From: Synergistaceae bacterium
Lineage (GTDB): Bacteria > Synergistota > Synergistia > Synergistales > Aminobacteriaceae
NCBI GenBank assembly: GCA_031273365.1
Contig: JAISSA010000215.1
Coordinates: 1-9,691 of the forward strand
DNA: 9,691 nt
Direction: 5' to 3'
The translations under genes and the position numbers were made by a program. Below, one piece after another: positions 6,392 through 9,691 of the stretch; the stretch's first letter is position 1; each line of letters begins with the position of its first letter. Under the pieces are notes generated by a model, which was given only the letters and a program-made list of their open reading frames with translations, had not been told where the DNA came from and ran no database searches.

Positions 6392-7636
6392 GTGGAGAAA
6401 TACAGGGTAGCGGATATCAAACAGGCGCCTCACGGTGCGAAGAAGATCGAATGGGCGCGGCAGTACATGCCGTCGCTTCAGTTTCTGGAGAACAAATACA
6501 GCGCTTCGCAGCCCTTCAGGGGCGCGACGATAGCGGCCTGTCTGCACCTGGAGGCGAAGACGGCGTGTCTTTTGCTCACCCTGAAACGTCTGGGGGCGAC
6601 CGTCGCCGCCTGCGGCAGCAATCCGCTGTCCACTCAGGACGACGTCTGCGCCGCGCTGGCGGAGGGGGGCGTGAACGTCTTCAGCCGTCGCGGCATGTCG
6701 ACGGAGGAATATTTCGGGTACGTCCGCGACGTGCTCGAGTTCAGGCCCAACGTCATCGTCGACGACGGGGCCGACGTCGTGGCCCTGATCCATAAGGAGC
6801 GTCAGGACCTGATAGCCGGCATCGCGGGCGGTTCGGAGGAAACGACCTCCGGCGTCAAGCGTCTGAAGGCCATGCAGGCCGACGGCGTGCTGAAGTTCCC
6901 GGTGATCTCGGTCAACGACGCCCTCAGCAAGTACCTGTTCGACAACCGCTACGGCACGGGGCAGTCCGTCTGGGACGGCGTGATGCGTACCACCAACATG
7001 GTCGTGGCGGGCCGCGTCGTTGTGGTGGTCGGCTACGGCTGGTGCGGCAAGGGCGTCGCCAGACGCGCGGCGGGCATGGGCGCCCGGGTCGTCGTGACGG
7101 AGATCGACCCCCACAGGGCCTGCGAGGCCCTGATGGACGGCTTCGACGTCATGACGATGGAGGAGGCCGCGCGGGTCGGCGATATCTTCCTGACTCTGAC
7201 CGGCAACATCCGGGTCATCGACGGGCGTCACTTCCCTCTGATGAAGAATGGGGTCATCATGGGCAACGCCGGACACTTCGACGTTGAAATCTGCAAGCCC
7301 GACCTCGCCGCACTGGCCGACCGCGTCGAGCACCTGCGCGACAACATCGAGACTTACGTCATGAAGGACGGGCGACGCCTGAACCTGCTGGGCGAGGGGC
7401 GTCTCGTCAACCTGGCCTGCGCCGACGGGCACCCGATCGAGATCATGGACCTGAGTTTCTCGTTGCAGCTCGAGGCCGCGCTCCACGTCTACACCCATAA
7501 GATGTCCCCCGGCGTTCACCCCGTTCCCGAGGAGACGGACCGGGCCGTCATGGACTCCAAGCTCGCGGCGCTGGGCGTCAGAATCGACCAGCTGACCCCC
7601 GAGCAGAAAGAATACATGAAAAGCTGGAAAGACTGA
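6392..7636 (+). CDS. ahcY: AhcY-family hydrolase, likely S-inosylhomocysteine hydrolase type
   Basis: This is an NAD-dependent hydrolase of the S-adenosylhomocysteinase family, which releases homocysteine from the nucleoside thioether left by methyltransferases. The 414-residue product has IEWARQYMP (19-27), NPLSTQDD (77-84), DDGAD (124-128), GGSEETTSGV (146-155), SVNDALSKYLFDN (173-185) with the catalytic-type Lys180 and Asp184, and the NAD motif GYGWCGKG (214-221). It is the short archaeal/Thermotoga-like form: the C-terminus ends at EQKEYMKSWKD without the KPDHYRY tail of classical enzymes. The adenine-site motif, HxTxE in classical enzymes, reads H52-L-E54-A-K56, as expected (from memory) for enzymes that hydrolyse S-inosylhomocysteine, such as MJ1388 of Methanocaldococcus. 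An SAH deaminase follows 35 bp downstream, supporting this. Family certain; substrate inferred. Confidence 0.93.
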   Translation: MEKYRVADIKQAPHGAKKIEWARQYMPSLQFLENKYSASQPFRGATIAACLHLEAKTACLLLTLKRLGATVAACGSNPLSTQDDVCAALAEGGVNVFSRRGMSTEEYFGYVRDVLEFRPNVIVDDGADVVALIHKERQDLIAGIAGGSEETTSGVKRLKAMQADGVLKFPVISVNDALSKYLFDNRYGTGQSVWDGVMRTTNMVVAGRVVVVVGYGWCGKGVARRAAGMGARVVVTEIDPHRACEALMDGFDVMTMEEAARVGDIFLTLTGNIRVIDGRHFPLMKNGVIMGNAGHFDVEICKPDLAALADRVEHLRDNIETYVMKDGRRLNLLGEGRLVNLACADGHPIEIMDLSFSLQLEAALHVYTHKMSPGVHPVPEETDRAVMDSKLAALGVRIDQLTPEQKEYMKSWKD

Positions 7637-7671
7637 CGTGAGGTTGTATCTGAGCCCGAAGGGAGGACTTG

Positions 7672-8979
7672 ATGGCTACTCTGTTTAAAGATGTTCTGAT
7701 GCTCGATGGCGACAGGAAGAGGGCGGATCGGGGGCATATTCTCGTTTCGAAGGGGCGCATTCAGTCTCTGATGGACGTTTCCGCGACCCCGCCCGCGGCC
7801 GATAAGGTCGTGGAGGGCGGCGGACGCATGGCCGTTCTGCCGGGGTTCGTCAACGCCCATACCCACGCGGCGATGGTGCTGCTGCGCGGGCTCGGCGAAG
7901 AAGCGCCCCTGATGGAATGGCTTCAGAAAAAAATATGGCCGGTCGAGGCGAAACTGACGCCCGAACACATCTACCGGGGCACGGCGTCCGCGATTCTCGA
8001 GATGCTGGCGACGGGGACCACCTGTTTTGCCGACATGTACTTCGAGATGGACGGGGTCGCCCAAGCCTCGCTCGACGCGGGAATACGCTGCGCGCTCTGC
8101 CGCGGGATCACGGACGGGGTGGCCGGGCCCGACGGGGAGCGCAAAATCGAGGCCAGCATCCGGGACGGCCTGCGCCTGTTCGAAAAATGGCACGGACGGG
8201 AGGGGCTGCTGACGGTGCAGCTTGGGCCGCACGCCCCCTACACCGTTCCTCTCGACGATATGAAAAAAATCGTCGCGCTCGCCAGAGAACGCGGGGTGGG
8301 GATTCACTTCCATTTTATGGAGACGGAATGGGAAACGGACTACATCCGGCGGGAGCTGAACATGACGCCGGACGACTACCTGCGGGAGACCGGCGTGCTG
8401 GACACCGTCGGAACGACGCTGGCGCACGGGGTCTGGATGGACCCCGACCGGGCGGACGACCTCGATATGTCGAAGGTGACGATCGTTCACTGCCCGCAGA
8501 GCAACCTGAAGCTGGGCAGCGGCGTGATGCCCCTGGACCGCTGGCTCGACATAAATGTGGGGCTTGCGCTGGGCACGGACGGCGCATCGAGCAACAATCG
8601 CCTCGACATGTGGGGCGAGATGCGGAGCGCCGCCCTGCTGCACAAGGGTGTGACCCGCAACCCCACGAGCGTTCCCGCGCTCGACGTCCTGCGCATGGCG
8701 ACCTTCGAGGGCGCGCGCGCGTTCGGCTTCGTCAACAAGGGGCTGATTCGCGAGGGCTGGATGGCCGACCTCGTGCTGGTCGACCTGGACCAGCCCCACT
8801 ACGTGGGCGTAAACGAGGACAACCTCGCCGCCGCCATCGTCTACGCCGGTTCGTCCGCCGACGTTCGCGGCACGATGGTGAACGGAAAATGGCTCTACCT
8901 CAACGGCGCATGGCCGACCCTGGACAGGGACGAAATCCTCGCGAAAGCCCGCGAGGCCAGAGGGGCGATTACGGCGTAA
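7672..8979 (+). CDS. mtaD: 5-methylthioadenosine/S-adenosylhomocysteine deaminase
   Basis: This is a metal-dependent amidohydrolase that converts S-adenosylhomocysteine to S-inosylhomocysteine, methylthioadenosine to methylthioinosine, and often 5'-deoxyadenosine or adenosine to the inosine forms, releasing ammonia. The 435-residue product carries the metal ligands HTH (His63, His65), GPHAPYT (186-191), His214 and the catalytic-type Glu217 in HFHFMET, LAHGVW (250-255), HCPQSNLKLGSG (273-284) and Asp303 in LGTDGASSNN. Arg144 and Arg157 are near where TM0936 of Thermotoga uses two arginines to hold the homocysteine carboxylate, which supports SAH as substrate; this alignment is from memory. ATG 7672 has GGGAGG at 7661-7666; a TTG one codon earlier is too close to it. 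It follows the AhcY homologue by 35 bp, probably one operon. A different adenosine-like substrate cannot be excluded. Confidence 0.94.
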   Translation: MATLFKDVLMLDGDRKRADRGHILVSKGRIQSLMDVSATPPAADKVVEGGGRMAVLPGFVNAHTHAAMVLLRGLGEEAPLMEWLQKKIWPVEAKLTPEHIYRGTASAILEMLATGTTCFADMYFEMDGVAQASLDAGIRCALCRGITDGVAGPDGERKIEASIRDGLRLFEKWHGREGLLTVQLGPHAPYTVPLDDMKKIVALARERGVGIHFHFMETEWETDYIRRELNMTPDDYLRETGVLDTVGTTLAHGVWMDPDRADDLDMSKVTIVHCPQSNLKLGSGVMPLDRWLDINVGLALGTDGASSNNRLDMWGEMRSAALLHKGVTRNPTSVPALDVLRMATFEGARAFGFVNKGLIREGWMADLVLVDLDQPHYVGVNEDNLAAAIVYAGSSADVRGTMVNGKWLYLNGAWPTLDRDEILAKAREARGAITA

Positions 8980-8986
8980 GTAAACG

Positions 8987-9044
8987 TTCAAAATCAGAGG
9001 GGGCCAGTAAAACCCAAGGCTAAGCAGGCCCCCCTGAATTTGAA
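8987..9044. repeat. Long imperfect hairpin after mtaD, possible terminator
   Basis: The arm 8987-9005 (TTCAAAATCAGAGGGGGCC) pairs with 9027-9044 (GGCCCCCCTGAATTTGAA): seven GC pairs at the top, one bulged A, four pairs, one A-A mismatch, then six pairs, giving 17 base pairs around a 21-base loop. It begins eight bases after the mtaD stop, where a terminator is expected. It is not followed by a T-run (CCTTTACAGG), so classical intrinsic termination is doubtful; RNA stabilisation or a mobile-element end are alternatives. The remaining DNA to 9200 has no recognisable gene. Confidence 0.65.
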
Positions 9045-9124
9045 CCTTTACAGGAAAATATCCTCTCAGAATCGTTCCGCCTTCTCAGCAATGGTACAAG
9101 TCAACTCATTTGGGGGAACTTCTG

Positions 9125-9173
9125 CAAAACAGGAAAGCTGCGAAAAGAACGCCATGCACGCGAACCTGTTTTG
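9125..9173. repeat. 9-bp inverted repeat in the spacer before the Rpn gene
   Basis: CAAAACAGG (9125-9133) and CCTGTTTTG (9165-9173) are perfect inverted copies separated by 31 bases. This could be chance, an operator-like site, or one end of decayed mobile DNA related to the neighbouring Rpn gene. Short open stretches in this spacer (for example ATG 9090 to the TGA ending at 9179) match nothing I know. Confidence 0.35.
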
Positions 9174-9200
9174 TCCTTGAGCTGGCAGCAGTCATTCAAT

Positions 9201-9691
9201 TCAGTCTGACACTAATGCCCGGATTTTATCCACAGACAACCCGGAGCTTTCGGCAATAATGTCAGGAGATATGCCGCGCACCAAAAGGTTCTTTGCCATT
9301 TCTTCCTTGCCTTTTGCGATACCTTCTTTTCTTCCTTTTGCGATACCTTCTTTTCTTCCTTTTTTAATACCTTTTTCAATACCTTTTTCAATACCTTTTT
9401 CGATACCTTCTTCTCTTGCCTCTTCTTTCCAAACTTCCATAGCTTCTTCGAGGTTAAATTCCGCTGTCAGCATATTGATCACCTCCGACGCATGGGCCAG
9501 TAAAAAGTCGGCCAAAATGCCCTGCTTCACACAGTCTCTGACAGCACGCTCAATGGCTTCCTCCAGCGTATGACCGGACAACTGGCGCCGGCGCACCTTG
9601 GTGGTGAAGGCGGAGTAGCCGGAAAGCGTCCTGCTCCTTTTGAGGATCTCTTCGTTAAATCCCTCGTTGATATTATAAACCGGCACGATCA
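9201..9691 (-). CDS. Rpn-family recombination-promoting nuclease/putative transposase, C-terminal part
   Basis: The gene reads leftward and is open to the right edge, so the start and the PD-(D/E)XK nuclease core lie outside the window; the GTG at 9686 is internal. The visible part begins with PVYNINEGFNEEILKRSRTL, the strand-turn and helix that follow the nuclease core in Rpn/PDDEXK_2 proteins. It continues with SGYSAFTTKVR, LEEAIERAVRDCVKQGILADFL, and ASEVINMLTAEFNLEEAMEVWKEE, all typical of the family. Next comes a charged repeat tail built on EKGI, RKEGI and AKG units, then a terminal helix-turn-helix-like segment (ISPDIIAESSGLSVDKIRALVSD). Rpn proteins are nucleases that raise recombination in E. 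coli; they are abundant, multi-copy and variable. Codon use is visibly richer in A/T than in the genes to the left, fitting acquisition by transfer. Whether the gene is intact cannot be seen. Confidence 0.88.
   Translation of the reverse strand, partial: IVPVYNINEGFNEEILKRSRTLSGYSAFTTKVRRRQLSGHTLEEAIERAVRDCVKQGILADFLLAHASEVINMLTAEFNLEEAMEVWKEEAREEGIEKGIEKGIEKGIKKGRKEGIAKGRKEGIAKGKEEMAKNLLVRGISPDIIAESSGLSVDKIRALVSD
9311..9407. repeat. In-frame tandem repeats within the Rpn gene
   Basis: Two perfect, adjacent 24-base copies lie at 9311-9334 and 9335-9358. They are followed by three perfect 12-base copies of AATACCTTTTTC at 9366-9377, 9378-9389 and 9390-9401, then a partial copy ending at 9407. 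Both units are multiples of three and encode, on the minus strand, the EKGI and RKEGIAKG repeats, so copy-number change would keep the frame. The perfection of the copies points to recent slippage or recombination. Confidence 0.92.

Noticed and set aside
6253..6795. A 180-codon plus-strand open frame spanning the spacer and the start of the AhcY-family gene
   Set aside because: It starts in the spacer, runs through the palindromes, and most of it is an alternative frame of the AhcY-family gene with low-complexity Arg/Gly content.
6338..7519. A 393-codon minus-strand open frame opposite the AhcY-family gene
   Set aside because: Same reason: the plus strand encodes a clear NAD-dependent hydrolase and the antisense product has no recognisable domain.
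7516..8991. A 491-codon open frame on the minus strand opposite mtaD
   Set aside because: It is the GC-rich antisense shadow of mtaD: no known motifs, low-complexity composition rich in Arg, His, Val and Pro, and full overlap with a certain gene.
9311..9407. A CRISPR-like array
   Set aside because: The copies are directly adjacent without unique spacers, have 12- and 24-base periods, and encode a repeated protein tail in frame.
9259..9573. A plus-strand open frame opposite the Rpn gene
   Set aside because: Its product is a Phe/Ser/Pro/Ile repeat produced by reading the repeat tract on the wrong strand.

Overview
The window looks like chromosomal DNA from a GC-rich anaerobic diderm bacterium, most likely a member of Synergistota. 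This is an inference. An outer-membrane secretin (a diderm trait) sits beside an efp - zinc-ribbon protein - Asp23/Gls24 - membrane protein - nusB - xseA run that is otherwise typical of Firmicutes-like lineages. Starts are often TTG or GTG behind strong GGAGG-type ribosome binding sites. Apart from the last gene, everything reads left to right.

Layout. (1) 1-1197 is the 3' part of a secretin gene of the type IV pilus / type II secretion kind. (2) 1371-5161 is a compact housekeeping cluster: elongation factor P, a small coiled-coil/zinc-ribbon protein, an Asp23/Gls24 protein, a small two-helix membrane protein that may be its membrane partner, NusB, and the large subunit of exonuclease VII, whose start overlaps nusB. 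A good -10 box precedes efp. (3) 5171-6169 is mtnA, methylthioribose-1-phosphate isomerase, closely following xseA. (4) A 222-bp AT-rich spacer carries a GC-rich double-palindrome element (6283-6330). (5) 6392-8979 is a two-gene unit: an AhcY-family hydrolase and an MTA/SAH deaminase. (6) 8980-9200 is non-coding, with two inverted repeats. (7) 9201-9691, on the minus strand, is the C-terminal part of an Rpn-family (PD-(D/E)XK) recombination-promoting nuclease / putative transposase with an internally repeated tail; it runs off the right edge.

The most informative biology is the mtnA / ahcY / mtaD group. The AhcY homologue has Glu and Lys (H52-x-E54-x-K56) where classical S-adenosylhomocysteine hydrolases have the adenine-contacting Thr and Glu (HxTxE). 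Its neighbour is a deaminase that converts S-adenosylhomocysteine to S-inosylhomocysteine. Together they suggest SAM by-products are recycled through inosine (deaminate first, then hydrolyse) rather than by the classical adenosine route, with mtnA serving the methylthio branch.

A second point of interest is EF-P, which carries Arg rather than Lys at the tip of its domain I loop. I found no CRISPR array, tRNA, rRNA, defence island or clearly undescribed multi-gene system in this window.
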